Source: Anopheles merus (Eukaryota; Arthropoda; Insecta; Diptera; Culicidae). Taken from it: a stretch of 64,000 nt of DNA. The translations under genes were made by a program, and so were the position numbers. Shown piece after piece: positions 1 to 13,284 of the stretch (its first letter is position 1; the number at the start of each line of letters is the position of its first letter). Where the stretch lies: the NCBI RefSeq assembly GCF_017562075.2, contig NC_054082.1:54748681-54812680 (forward strand). The letters are read 5' to 3'. The notes beneath the pieces are model-generated. The model was not told the DNA's origin. It ran no database searches and saw only the letters and a list, made by a program, of their open reading frames with translations.

Positions 1-719
1 TTTATTCGTCTTAAATGATACAAATAATATATTTCTATACACGCAATGTGTTTTAACTCTAACTGACAACACACTGTGTTACTAAGTAATCTGCAAACTA
101 ATTACTATTCTTTAAAGTCGTAGTGTAACAAAAGTTATTCAAGCAACAAAAGAAAAATGCACAACCACGACAATACGTCCCAACATTATTCGCTGTGCTC
201 CAAGTGTAAAGAAATTTTCTTTCGTTACCTTCCATAAATAACACATATGTGGCTAAAGTCTCGTGCTGCTGGTCGCTTTTCATCGACATCAACATTCCTT
301 GACTTTGGTGTAGCGTGGCACAGAGGGAGTCATTCTTTCTACATTACCTACGTACGGACCGAAGCAAAAGGTAACGCTACGAGTTAGTTATGATTTACGA
401 GACGAAGCCATGGCTCGAAATCTACAATCGACCGTTCATCATCCACTCTAGGTATGCTTCTATGCCCGGGTCTGAACATTTTTGTTTCCCATATTTTTCT
501 CTCGTTACCCAACCATCTATCTCCATCACATAAATAATGATCCTAACAATGAGCGGTCGCCAGCGTTAGCTTTAGCAGAAAGGTGACTTTTTCTAGCTGT
601 TACTCTAAGGCAGTCGGTTTATTTACCAAACCCCCTACAGCCAACCAACCAAAGACCAGTGGAGAGCACATGAGGAGCGATTCCATTTAGTTCTTGACTC
701 GACGGGTGACCAATGTTAC

Positions 720-1010
720 TGTTGTGGATAGACGTGCCGAGCCCTGGATTCGCCGTAGCAGTTGCGCTGCTGCTGGTCGACATCCAGGAATCGACACTGC
801 GCTCACGCACACTAATACGCCGCACTTAGCGATGCGCGCTAAGTGTGTGCAGAGCGCACCTAACGCAGGAGTGTGTAACAGGCTACCGGTCGAGCAGGGC
901 TCCCGGTAGGGCTCACGGTGCGGCTTGTGCGCGCGGCCCCATACATCATTGTATTGTGTTTTGTATCATTTAATTCGGTTAATAAATGTGTAAATAGTTC
1001 AAACATAAAA
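720..1010 (+). repeat. 5' LTR (291 bp)
   Basis: Starts TGTTGTGGATAG and ends AAACATAAAA, with an AATAAA signal at 981-986. By eye it matches the 3' LTR base for base except for an extra GATGCGC near 831. The terminal dinucleotides are not the usual TG...CA; the ends were fixed from the GTTAC duplications. Confidence 0.9.
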
Positions 1011-1011
1011 G

Positions 1012-1029
1012 TGGCGACGAGGATGGGAT
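1012..1029 (+). promoter_or_regulatory. tRNA-Ser primer binding site of the LTR element
   Basis: TGGCGACGAGGATGGGAT, one base after the 5' LTR, is complementary to the 3' end of a eukaryotic tRNA-Ser including its CCA. The tRNA match is from memory. Confidence 0.8.
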
Positions 1030-1299
1030 CCTCTTGCGCAAGGAGGATCCTACAGAACCCGCGGCAGCCATCGCGTTTCGTCTGGCCTTTCTGCAGCGTC
1101 AGTGCAGCGGCCATCGCGATGGCACGGTTCCCTGTGCCTTTGGATACCGCGGAACATCGGGCCGCCGCCACCGCAGACACCGTGGCCCCGGCTGCTGTCC
1201 CATCACTGGCGACCACTGCAATGGGCAGCCGGCTACACACCACCCACTGCAGCCGCATATCAAGGGCGACGGCACATTCCGCCGCGGCTCGAGCCCTGC

Positions 1300-1620
1300 A
1301 GCACGTCATCGGTGAAGCAGCAATCCCGCCGCAGCTCGAGCCCCGCATCACCAACAGCAACGCGCAAGTTGCTTCGGCTGCCGCACCTCAGCACATCATC
1401 GGCGAGGTCGCAATCCCGCCAAGGCTCGAGTCCGCCTCATCATCGGCAACCCGCAGGTTGCCTTGACTGCAGCACGGCAGCACGTCATCGGCGAGGTCGC
1501 ATTCCCGCCGCGGCTCGAGCCCCGCATCACCAACGGCGACACGTAAGTCGCCTCGGCTGCAACGCAGCAGCCTCGCATCATAGGCGACGACACATTCCGC
1601 CTCACCTGCAGCAAACCCAG
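1300..1620 (+). repeat. 89-bp minisatellite block inside the LTR element
   Basis: Units starting CAGCAC(G/A)TCATCGG begin at 1300, 1389 and 1478, an exact 89-bp step, and a weaker unit follows near 1568. Each carries CTCGAGCCCCGC-like and CCCGCC motifs. A partial unit precedes at 1250. No function is evident. Confidence 0.75.
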
Positions 1621-1746
1621 CACGTCCAGCCAGAGACGCCATCGCTGTGGCCGGCCATTGCTGTCGCCGGTCATGGCCCTGCCGGTGCAAGGTTTCATTG
1701 CGGCACCACCCTCACCTCCCGGCAGGCGTAGCAGCGACGCTACAAT

Positions 1747-1985
1747 CCGAGGACGCGAACGCGGCATCATCGCCGCCGCCCGGGACAACGGTGCACCATA
1801 GCAGACGCTCCCGAGGAAAGCGAACGCGGCATCATCGCCGCCGCCCCGGGACAAGAGGTCATCATCGCAGACGCGACCCGAGGACAGCGAACGCGGCTTC
1901 ATCGCCGCCGCTCCAGAAACAACAGCCGCAACCCGAGGAACGCGAACGCGGCATCATCGCCGCCGCCCGGGAACATGAGCGCAGC
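1747..1985 (+). repeat. About 60-bp degenerate tandem repeat inside the LTR element
   Basis: Units starting CCGAGGA begin at 1747, 1811, 1878 and 1932 (steps 64, 67 and 54). Each runs into CGAACGCGGC(A/T)TCATCGCC and CGCCGC(C/T)C. It is a second, unrelated minisatellite in the same element. Confidence 0.7.
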
Positions 1986-2085
1986 AGCATCACGGGCCCC
2001 ACTACGTACCATCGGTCGAAGGGTGTCACCACGCTGGTATTCCGTTGTGGAATATCACCCGCGTCGGTTCGACCCTTCGGTTATT

Positions 2086-2097
2086 AAAAGGGGGAGA
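2086..2097 (+). promoter_or_regulatory. Polypurine tract of the LTR element
   Basis: AAAAGGGGGAGA directly abuts the 3' LTR, the expected place for plus-strand priming in reverse transcription. Confidence 0.8.
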
Positions 2098-2381
2098 TGT
2101 TGTGGATAGACGTGCCGAGCCCTGGATTCGCCGTAGCAGTTGCGCTGCTGCTGGTCGACATCCAGGAATCGACACTGCGCTCACGCACACTAATACGCCG
2201 CACTTAGCGCTAAGTGTGTGCAGAGCGCACCTAACGCAGGAGTGTGTAACAGGCTACCGGTCGAGCAGGGCTCCCGGTAGGGCTCACGGTGCGGCTTGTG
2301 CGCGCGGCCCCATACATCATTGTATTGTGTTTTGTATCATTTAATTCGGTTAATAAATGTGTAAATAGTTCAAACATAAAA
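2098..2381 (+). repeat. 3' LTR (284 bp)
   Basis: Identical by eye to the 5' LTR apart from lacking GATGCGC, which leaves a perfect palindrome, ACTTAGCGCTAAGT. It is followed by the GTTAC duplication. Confidence 0.9.
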
Positions 2382-4761
2382 GTTACACATCGGTTGGTCT
2401 TAAATCCTTGCCTCATTACACAGGGAACATTCGTGATCCTTTGCCGTTCGTGCGCTCCCGCAAGGACAAACACATGAAATTTAAGTTCGAACTACAGTAC
2501 AGCGGATTCAGTGATATTGCAGTACTGAAGGGGAACGACGTACAACGAGGGTACGAGAATGAGGACAATAAAAGTAAAATAAATATCATGTAGCGTAACA
2601 GAATGATCAACCATTTCGTTTTGGACGTCATCTGCTCGGAGTAACAAATTGAGCGACTTTTGATGCCTAGATGTATTATTTACTCTGTCTATAGTGTACT
2701 GTTTGAACAAATTGTTTAAGTATCGTTTAATGTTTATATTGACTTATTTAGGCCGTATAAAACGACACCACATTAAAACTACATCAAACGATTTCATGGA
2801 AATTTTCCTCAACATCATCTTTTTAATTCTTGCCTTCTTATACGAAACTTGTTTCGCCCAGTGGTGCATCTCTGGTAATAAATATTGACTCCCATTGTAA
2901 CGTGTATGAAAGGTTGTTTTATGGTCCATTTACTTAAACATGTCAGCTAACCAATAACAAACATTTTTTGGTTCAATGGGTTCTCTTCGACCATGGATCT
3001 TAGTTACAACTGCAAAATCGTCTTCACATAGGCCAAACATTTTACGACCTCCATTCCTTCGTTGCTTTGCTCTCCGTTTTCTTAAATTTTACATGAAACG
3101 TGCCATGCATGAATTCATTTCGTCATAAATGCTTCCTCCCTTTTTCAGAACGTCCGTACAAGCAATACTTTGAAAAAGCTCAAAAACATACCGGTTGTTG
3201 TTGCTGATACCATGTGCTACATTTTGTTTGTTGTAAGCTTTTATTAAATTATTACTAGCACAACACGACAGTGTGCCTAACACTAGAGCCAACCAAAGCG
3301 ATCATTAAGTTTGTAAGAATTGTCGAACCAGCGCCGCCACGTCTCATAATTTTTATTGGCCATTGTTTGTAGTTTATGAATTATAAATTACTCGATAATT
3401 GGACAAACTGTCGGATGCATTAAATTGATTTATGTACACACCGCTTCCAGGTTCGGCTAACGGTAGTAGCGTTGTGTGTGTTTGTTTCAATACAACCGCT
3501 CATATCCAAACCAGCAAGTGGAAGCGTCTCGTTTCCCGCTCGCTCGAACAGAAGGTGACTTGGACAAGAGCAGCGGGTATTGGGAAAAGTGGTGGCTTTG
3601 ATCAGCCCTGCTAGTGTCGTAAAAGAGTCAATAATACGAGCTACGAATGGATTTGATGCCCCGTTCGTGATAAAAGCTCAAGCCAAGCGCAAGGAGAACA
3701 AATGTCATCTGCACAGATTTATGCACCACCATGCGTCTCCATCAGTCAGTGCAGCCAGTACAGCAAAGGCACATTAACGGCTACAATGGATTTGCTGGCC
3801 GCAATGACGATGAGCACGCACGTCGCTTGTGAGAGATTTGTGGTTGCTACGTGCAGGTTGTATGAAGGGCGCGTGGGACAGCAATGCTGGACGGTATTAA
3901 GCTCATGTTTGGGTGGCAAATCAAAGCACAGAAACGTGCTCCAGCCGTTCGTTCACTGCTCCAGTTGCTCCGATCCAAACTGTATCCATTTTTGTGGGTA
4001 TATATAGCAATTTCGAGGAAATTATTTGATTCTCATTTTCTGTGTCTGTTAAGCCTCTGATCGGGTTGAATTATATCATCAAAATAACGTACAAGCAAGT
4101 TAAATGAAGTTGCTAGGTATTAAATCTACTCCATACTATTATCGCAAATAAGAAAAGGTTTAAATTCAGCCTCTGCAAGTAGCCTTTCAAGTTGAGCAAG
4201 GCTTATGAAATGATCAAACGGACACCAACACCTTACATGCTATTATCACATCACTAACAAACACTTGGCGACAGACTGTAATTTAACTTTGGGTTGTTCA
4301 TAAACATTCTTTCTTTTCCCTGCATCGAACGATGTCCCACCCGTTCACTTTCCACCGACGTGGGTTGATTTGGACGGAGTAACAGTAATTACAACTACCC
4401 CTTCGCTGGACAATTTCTATCGCACTGCTGTCATATGCCCCTCCCCGACCGGTGGCCTGTGACAAATGGGTGTGAATTTGTGATAAATTGCAGCCATACA
4501 TTATTTTCACAACTTCCCATATCGGAACAGGGACAAACATCATTCCAGGTCGAAGTGTGCTTTTTCTCACGATTGGCCAGACAACGTCCAGTTCGCGTTG
4601 GTGTGCCCTTTACGTTTCGGACAAGCCCTTAAATGCGCTCGAAACGAGCCCGGAGGGTTCTTAGATACGACAAAAGGCCAAAAATGCTTTTCGGTCCTAA
4701 TTCTCTCTTTATCAGCCTGTTCCGTTCCATGTGTCTAACAACACGGTGAAGAGCGCACTGA

Positions 4762-4787
4762 GATGATGATGATGATGATGATGATGG
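4762..4787 (+). repeat. (GAT)n microsatellite
   Basis: About eight ATG/GAT triplets in a row. Confidence 0.9.
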
Positions 4788-7700
4788 TCATGGTGAAAGT
4801 GCCCAAAAACTGTCCATCCAACGTGCTCGCATGCAGGCATGTAAGCTGCCCTTGAACACAACGAGAGAGTGGCGCATACGTACTGGGTACTATGAGATGG
4901 GGTGGCCATTTGGAATCGTAGTGTTAGATTGAAGTATACTTCCCTTTTTTTAGATATCCCCTGTTCACCATATATTTTCTTCTGACATTCTGCTTCCTAC
5001 CAGCATTACCAAGCAGCAGCCACATTGATGTATGAATCGGTGTGAGGCTGTTCGTTGCAAATGAGTTGAGGCTGGTTTATTTCATTCTTTCAGAGTTATC
5101 ATACAAGGGGCATGAAATAATTCACTAAAATAATAAAATAACTTTCAAGCAAGATGAGTATCGAGTGACCTCAACATGCATGAAAACTATATATTCCATA
5201 ATATCCACAATGCACTTATTCCTACGGTACAATCGTCAAATGCATGGTTTTACAACATCCCATGTATGAGATCAACTCTGGAAGTGGTTCCTTCAACAGA
5301 AACAACGACTTGATGTTAATCATAAGCTTCATCAAATACTTTAATAGTAAAATTAATCACAGATTGTATGATCCACAGGTAAAAAATCAGATAAATGAGC
5401 CGACTGCATTGCTTATGTACCGGAGAAATTGAGTGATGAAAAAACAACGTATATTCCAACAATCCAACAATATGAAATGTTGCTTCTGTACTGCCAAGAC
5501 CGTTAATTTTTATCGTCTTGCAAAATACGAGCAGACCTGTAGCGAAACAAAAGCTGTGCAAAGATTAGGAAGATGCATAATATTCTTTTTTCCTAGATCT
5601 GGTATATTTTCTGCCGATGTATGAAGCTTAGTAAAATTAAACTACATATAATCTGATAGCCAACAATATTGCAAGAATTGCACCTACTGCAGACATACAC
5701 AAAATCAATGTGCCATGTTCGTCAGCATACCGCTAGCATAGAAATAAGTAAATCCCTCACAATATAAGATTATCTAAGCCGATTTGTTGCCATTGCGAGG
5801 AGGTTCGAGGAAGCCTAAGCACTACATACATCTCCACGCATCAGCTATCAAGACGTTCATTCGTAACAGCGATTGCTCATGCTGATGCGTGCACTATTTA
5901 ATGTGTGGGATTAAACCATCAATCTTACATCCGGTTTTGCCTTGTTGCAGTAAGCGAAAATATTACACCCCATTTGTGTTTCTCTATCAGGACGTCTACA
6001 CACGTGCTTGAAATGATGAGTAAGTATGATTTATTCCTCTCTACGGACATATCCATCACCCAACCTGCACATCAATTTCTAACCTCAACACCGGAACAAT
6101 GATCGAATAATATCGGGCGAAGGGCATCGAGAACGCTTCAATGAATCTATCAGCATTTGTGTCGATTCCCTTCGGATCAACGCATAATGGTTATGCATCT
6201 AGAACGAATAAAACTGATTGAAATTCGTGTTATGATGGCAAAACGTAAATGGAGGATTACAGTTTTTTTCATCCTACGAGATATAAAAGAGGTTCTCGTT
6301 CATACATCAGAAATACAAACATAAAGAATGAAGTGTTTCTAGAAAAAAATATTTATTGCAACTATTACAGTAGCATACACAACAACGATATCAATATCTA
6401 GACAATCCAAGTTCAGTGATCATATGATATGATAGTTTTCACTTCGTTGCATTAATTGCTGCTAATGAAAACATTCAACGGAGCCTTAACAACGAGACAT
6501 ATCACTTAAATTGATCATATGCTTATATGCTGATAATCATCATCATTACAATACCCCAAACAAGTATATCAGAAAGATACCGTGTTTTTATGCTACTAAA
6601 AATGCGTTTTGGTAGACAATTATCCACCGTCCTTTCTCTCTTTCTCTCCTTCAGACTACAACTGTTCAACTGTTTTCCACCCTTGATGTAACGAGTCACT
6701 AATAGGCTGGGCGACATCGCACCGCCAACAAAAGCGCCTGCGGGATAGCGCCTACCGGGAAGTGAAAGAGTAAATGGATAAAAGTTAAAGATTGTCGCAC
6801 CTTTTTGTATCCCATCACAAACTACTTATCCCGAGCGGTTTATCAGCGAGTTGTATCTCGTTCGAGCGGTTGGAAAACTTTTGCCTACCCGATCGGTGGT
6901 TCAACGTTGGCCGTTTTGTTGCCACTGTTAGTAAACCGATGGAAAAGTGGCTTAGCAATCGCCAACAACTTTCACGGCTGGATAAAGTACAGCGCTACTT
7001 TCTGCGATGCTCACCAAAGGGGAAAAAGGTAAACAATCAATATTTAAGCACAGCGTCTCCATGGGCATCTGTTCTGTTCTAGTTTCCGAGAACACATGGC
7101 CTGTTCGCGTAGGCCCAACACGAAACAAACCATTTTTCGTGCCAGAATCTTGGCAGCTTCCCAAAGAGGCTGGAAAGATTTCCAAACTTTCCAACACCCG
7201 TATCCTTATCGGCCCGGAATCAGTTGTGACGTGATCCTGTGTTTCGCGATTCACTGTACCAACAAAACTTCGTCCAGCTGGTCTAGCCAAAGAACTTTAC
7301 CGTAAGTGTGTTTCTGGTGGCTTCCTGTGAAATTTTACGGACCTTTCTATCAAACATCCGTCACTCTTGCACACACTACTGGTTTTATACAGCATACACT
7401 GGCAGTCTTGTGTTATTTCCAGTAGCTTCATCTGACCATCGCCCTTGAGCCACTGTGATAGTCGATGAGCCCCCGGAGGAAACAGCCCGCGCCAGATTGT
7501 CGATCGGTGCGGCCCTGAGGGGATGTTTACCATGCCGGTAGACGCATCTAAAGTAAGAAATTGTGTCACTATGCCCCATTGGGAAGCATCCTTTGGGAGA
7601 TCAATACTTTAGGAGGTTTTGTACGGCAAAGTGGCATCAGCTGGCGTTCGAAGTTACTACTCTTGGGCGAGCATAGTACCACAGTGGATCGAGAAACTTT

Positions 7701-10700
7701 CAACTAAACTTTGCCGGTAAAAGGTAAATGGAGCGAAACTATTTACACACAGGCAATCAACGTATCCTTCACCTTCGATGGATATCGTCTGTTTGAAAAT
7801 CCAACAAGGCTTGATGCGGGAGCAATAGCAATATAAGAAAGATTTAACAATTCAAAGAATCAAATAAAATATGTTTAAGAATACTGTAAAAAATTTGAAT
7901 CTCTTTTTAGTATATCAAGTTTTTCAATATATATCTACTTTTATAACCTTAAAGTTTACAACAAAAAATCGGTAGCAAAACAATATCTGCTTGAATTGGT
8001 ATACAAGCTTTTTTCTTACGGATACGCTTGCCCTGTCTGAGACGAGATCGAAAAACGGTTTCTAACTCTCTGCGGAAACAGTTTCAACAGGACCATGAGT
8101 TCCGTTGGTAACATTCATCACAGCTCCCTTTTGCTCATGTTCATAGCTCAACTTTCTGCAAAAGTTACACATTTCCTCTCAAAGTAGATTCCCCAATCGA
8201 CCACAAGCTAAACGACGGAAAGGACCGATGCGATTGGGGTGGCTGAGTGGTCTTACTCTCACCCAAGAAGCCCAATGAATAACAATAGCACACCAAAGCA
8301 CCAGCAAAACTTTCTTCCAAATCACCGAAACCAGTGTAAACGTTGCCAGACAGGTTTTGTGTGGGTAGCGCTAAACGAGATAATAATTATGCGGATTCAC
8401 ACATAATTTGTTTGTCCGAACGAAATCCTCCGAGGTAAAGCATCACACCCTTTTTCAGTGCCAAAATGTTTTCGAATGACTGTAATGTTCATCGTGGTGC
8501 TGAGATAACTTTAAAGGAGTAATCGAAGAAACGGGTTGAGAAGAACAACGGTACGTTGTATTTCGGTAGTTAAAACAATTTTGTATAAACTCCCTTTTAA
8601 ATTATTCCAGATCTTGCACATATACTACAACTTGGTTTTCAATAGCGCATCGATTTTCTCCTGTTCGAGGGATTCGCTTTTCTCCGTCGTTATTGCGTTC
8701 GATACACAGCACAAAAGCTTCATGCCACAAAGCTTTGATGCCAAGTCAGGAAATGTTACCTGTACCGTTTTGAAATGCATTCCAAGCTGGATGTAATTTC
8801 TGGTCCGTCTTAGCCATAAGCAGGCAACGGACGAGTACATCCTATTTCTACCAGCCATATCCTTCGAATCTTCTCGTGGATTTGCATCTATTTCAATGTT
8901 GCAAAGCAATGAAATCGATTCACCTAGCAAATGTTGCACTAGAATTTCAAAGCTTGTCTATTCCTTCCAACGACATTTCCAGCAAACGGATGCCGTATTT
9001 GATTTGCGAAATCGTTTGCCGTTTCCTATCCAGACATAGCCTGGCTGTTGAATCGCTTGTTGCAGATTCTTTTGAATGTTGGAGGCGGGAGGATGATTGG
9101 GCAATTCGTACACTATTGAGGGAAACCAGTCTTGATCGGTTGCCGATGTCGAACAGGGGGGGGGGGGTAATTTCGAAGATACAGTTACGGTTAAGCGGCA
9201 AAGTTTATGAAGACGGTCTGGAAGAATGCAAGGAGGAGTCTGTATGATTTAAATTCATGCGCGATTCTTCAAACTTTCGTAAGCGTTACCACTAATAGAT
9301 GATGGTGATGCAAATTTCAAGCTCTTTCACAAGCTCTGTTCATCCATCACCATTTCTTAAGTGTAAAGTGAGCATTTGTTCGATGGTTCCATTCAAAAGA
9401 AGAAGATTGATGTCTAGTAAAGCGTCGCCTTTCCTTTGACGGTAATATAATCGTAAAATTTGAGTCCTATGTTTTTTGTGATAAATTTGACCGACAATAC
9501 GTTTAGCATATTCTTTAACATGATAAATTGAACAATTTCCATTCGATGTGCCGTCGACTAGATACCAAAGCTTTAAATCTGATCCGGCTAACTACTGTCT
9601 CTCTGATGATTTATTCAATTTAACAGCAATTATTAATGTGATGTCATCATTAATGGGAACATTAATTAAAGCTTTAAAAACTAGTTTTCTAATGCTCTTC
9701 CAACAGTTCCAAGCTTTTCTATCACTGAAAAATACTGGCCTGTAATCTTTTTGCTTATTCTTTTGAATACTTAACTATATACAAATAAAATATTTTTGCA
9801 GATCAGAATTTCTGGAGTGTCCCATATGAATTTACATCGATATATACTGTTGAACTGTTAATCTAGTTGCGTTCGTATGATTGAACAGATCGATTTCACT
9901 CACAACTAACGGCCAGAGAGTGCAACCTTTAACAAGATTCAATGTCAAAAACTACGCTAGTTCGAGTTTTGCAACATATTCCTGTGTGTTTGCACGATAA
10001 AGAAGCGTAACAAACGAAACCTTTCCAAACAAGACGAACATCACAAAGCCTCCTCCCATGGGTCACTCCCGTAAAAGAGCGTGTCGTGTTACCGGGAATC
10101 ACCCAACGCTATGTAACAAACCCTACGAAGCCATCCGGGCGCAACGCATACCAACGAGTGCTGACGGTTTGCCGGCCCTACCGGGCGCTCTCTAAGGTAA
10201 TTGGTTTGTTTCGGTATGTACAGCTTGACACCTGTCCGATGTCAACCTTCCATTCACGTCCCTTTTTTATACTCCCTGCTTCGCCCTCTGGAAGTGCTAC
10301 ACTGCCTTCGAGCGAACGATCGAACCCATGTCAACTCGTCCTCTGCGCCCCGTGGACAGCACGATTCCCTAACCGGGACACATTTTGCACGAGTTTCCCA
10401 ATAAGGGTAGCTCTTTTGTTTCGCACTTTTTTTCTACAACTGGCCAACAGAGAGAATGAATATGACGGGGTGTGAAATGAGAACTGTTGACTCTCCGGTT
10501 TAATGTGTCCTGTGCGTGAATATGCCAAGGTGTTGAAAGGTTTGGTACGATCCGAAACCGGATGAAAGAAAAACATAGCAAGGCTAAGCTTAGTTACAGA
10601 AAACACATCGGAGCCTTGTTTTTCCGTGAAAGTAATGAACACGAGGTAACATGATATTTAATCAAAGTCAGGGGACTGAGACTTATTATTGTCGGTTTTC

Positions 10701-10829
10701 CAAAGCTGCTACATTATGTGTAACACAGTCTTGTCTGTTGCCAATGAACTGACTTTGGAAAGATTCATAAATTAATAAAAAAATATACATTTTGCTATTA
10801 TAATAAAGATACATATCTTGAACATTTGA

Positions 10830-11041
10830 GCCGGTCTGGTATGACAGTCTTCAACTCGTACGACTTAACAACATGCCCGTCATGAGTTCAAGCCCCGAAC
10901 GGACCGTGTTCATTCTTCATTCGTAGGACTGACTATCCTCGTATGTGTAATAAGTAAGCCACTGAAAGCCAATCCCACTTTTGGTACAGGCTGCCTGCCA
11001 GCCTTGACTGACCCCGGTTGTTGTGCCAAGGAAGAAGACGA
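10830..11041 (+). mobile_element. SINE200-type SINE, old copy
   Basis: It begins GCCGGTCTGG, holds a tRNA-like internal promoter with box B as GAGTTCAAGCC, and ends in GAAGAAGA. It is more diverged than the other full-length copies. A weak duplication GAACATT (10820-10826 and 11046-11052) may be its target site. Confidence 0.85.
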
Positions 11042-11759
11042 TATGGAACATTATAGATGTCGCTTTTTCTGACTACAATTTACATTTATTTAATCTAAAA
11101 TTAACAGTACTTTTAATAAACATTCCCATCAACAACAAATACCTAAAAACAGACATATTAATACTCATACCGGTTACCGGTGTTTCAAGAGAAATAAAAA
11201 GATACCTTTATACATTTGTGTTTTACGTCAAAAGGAATTATAGAGATTAAAAAAAAACTTGCATTAATCTTTCTTTTGAATCATTAGCTCCGAGGCAGAA
11301 CCGAGATAATGCACGTGTCATTCCTTACGGAGTCCCACTAACTTTGGCTTCTTTTTGTGTCCACCGGTAAACACGGGACACTTCTTTGCACTTTGGTCAC
11401 AACACCGTTGATTGGGCGTTGGGCAGCAACATACGCCCTTAGCAACCGACTTCACTCGAAACCTCGAACCACACACCCCATCACCGCTAACGCTCGTATT
11501 TCATCTTCATCTTCTGCCAAAGCTGTTCGTGTTTCCCACAAATCAACCTGTTCAGCCAAGCAAACACTCCGACAAAGGCTGCTGTTAATGCCTGTGTGCG
11601 CCGTAGAGAAAAGAAATCTTCTTTCCATCCCAAGCCGGCAGCCGTGTCGTACCGCGACGCCTACATAACCAACCCTGCACTCGGTCCATTTACACCGGAA
11701 GGTAAATGACTGCCATTGTCTAAATTGATCCGATTATTACCGCGTGGAGTCTATTTACC

Positions 11760-11801
<42 letters not shown>

Positions 11802-11802
11802 G
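11760..11802 (+). repeat. (GA)n microsatellite
   Basis: About 43 bp of AG/GA dinucleotides with one AAAG interruption. Confidence 0.9.
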
Positions 11803-13284
11803 CTACGCCGGAAGAGCGGGTAAAACCTTACCACGATCCGTACAACTCATTCTACGCGTCTCTCCAGAATGAGGGAACACAAACGCTTTTATACGGCTGC
11901 TGGTTATCCTTGCACACCGAGGTAGACCGGTTAAAAGGGATCGCACACAGCGGAAGCTCACGTCGCACATATTCATCTCAATTTTTCCTCCATTTCCTGC
12001 TTTCCCATTCACTTCCGCCTTTCTCGCCTTCTCTGGCTTCATCCACCCATCAAACGATCAAACAAATGCCCAAACGTTTGCTGTGACTTTCGCACCTTTT
12101 CACTGGGGCTGCTATGTGTGCGTGTGTGAGATTATTTTCTTTTTTTTTCTTTGCTCAAAATTCGATTGAAGCTTTACTGTGAAAAATTTAGAGGACACAC
12201 AAACGGAATGCATTGGCGCGGGAAATACAAGGGCCCACCCAAAGCCGTAGGCCAGTAGGCGATGAAGACTTTCAATCGGTATACGTCATCTTCAGGACTC
12301 CCCTCACTTTCAATCACGAGAAAGGGGAAAACGTACCACTGTATGTTAACGTTAGTGACCAAAGTTTATCTATGTAGGAATAGTAGGACCTACCATGGCA
12401 ACTGGGAGCTACGAAATATCCCATCTTAGGCTTCACGAATAAACGATCAAATTTCATTCATCGCAACAGCATCGGGGAAGCGGGCATGGGATCTTTTCTA
12501 CCTTTCAGCATGGACGTGAGCCCATTAACACATACATATACGCATGGTCCATGTATAAAGGGTGCTCCATGCGTTGGAGGCTATTGGCACGTACCAGGAA
12601 CCGTTGGAAAAAGGCATTGAAAATTCAACCTTTATAAGGGACGCACAGGACGTCAACAATCCCTAGTTCCATTAAAAAAGGTCACATGCAGTGAAGTCAA
12701 AGTGTTAGGCTAAAAAAAAGGAACAACACTCCCTACTTGCCAATACATCTGCCCTTTTTGCATATATGTATGGTCCTGTTTTCACATTTACAGGTAGAGT
12801 GAAGAGTGGTAATGATGATGGCGGTCGTACTACCAATGATCGAGTTTTATTTGGTTGTTTGCAAAGATCCGCCACCAGGTTAGGACAGATGTCACGGGTT
12901 GATATTTCGGTTTCCGGGATGAGGCAGTAAAGGTTACACCTTTCTTGCTACAGTTTAACTTTCTAAACCATGAAATGAATTGAGTCCTTTTATTATTTGT
13001 GTAGGACATTCATTTCTATCCTTTCAAATTGCACGTGGTGGTAGAGATTTGATTGCTTGGCCTTATTTGCTCTCCACGTACAAATAACTGTTTATGAAGG
13101 TGATCTGTTGAAATATTTAAAAATACTGAAAGTATGCGAAAGAAGAGCTACGTGGATTTAATTTGCTAAAAACTTTTAGTAAAAGTAGCACAATACAATT
13201 AAAAAAACAAACCACTCTAGTCTTTCCGATGCTTAGCATCTCAACCATTTGCAGCGGTTTGTTTACATTTCATACCATCACCTA

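Larger units (their letters stand above)
715..2386 (+). mobile_element. Non-autonomous LTR retrotransposon with minisatellite interior, including 5-bp target duplications
   Basis: The element body (720-2381, 1662 bp) lies between direct GTTAC duplications at 715-719 and 2382-2386. Two LTRs begin TGTTGTGG and end CATAAAA. One base after the 5' LTR is an 18-base site, TGGCGACGAGGATGGGAT, complementary to the 3' end of a tRNA-Ser; mag-lineage Ty3/Gypsy elements are known to prime with tRNA-Ser. Just before the 3' LTR is a polypurine tract, AAAAGGGGGAGA. The 1087-bp interior is strongly GC-rich, unlike the AT-rich surroundings, and has no protease, reverse transcriptase, RNase H or integrase. It must therefore depend on enzymes made elsewhere, like TRIM elements. 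Open frames exist on both strands but are low-complexity Arg/Ala/Pro/Ser products of the repeats. Confidence 0.88.

Noticed and set aside
918..2087. Several long open frames on both strands in the LTR element (up to 209 codons)
   Set aside because: They are Arg/Ala/Pro/Ser low-complexity products of the GC-rich tandem repeats, overlap in several frames, and contain no gag, protease, RT or integrase motif.
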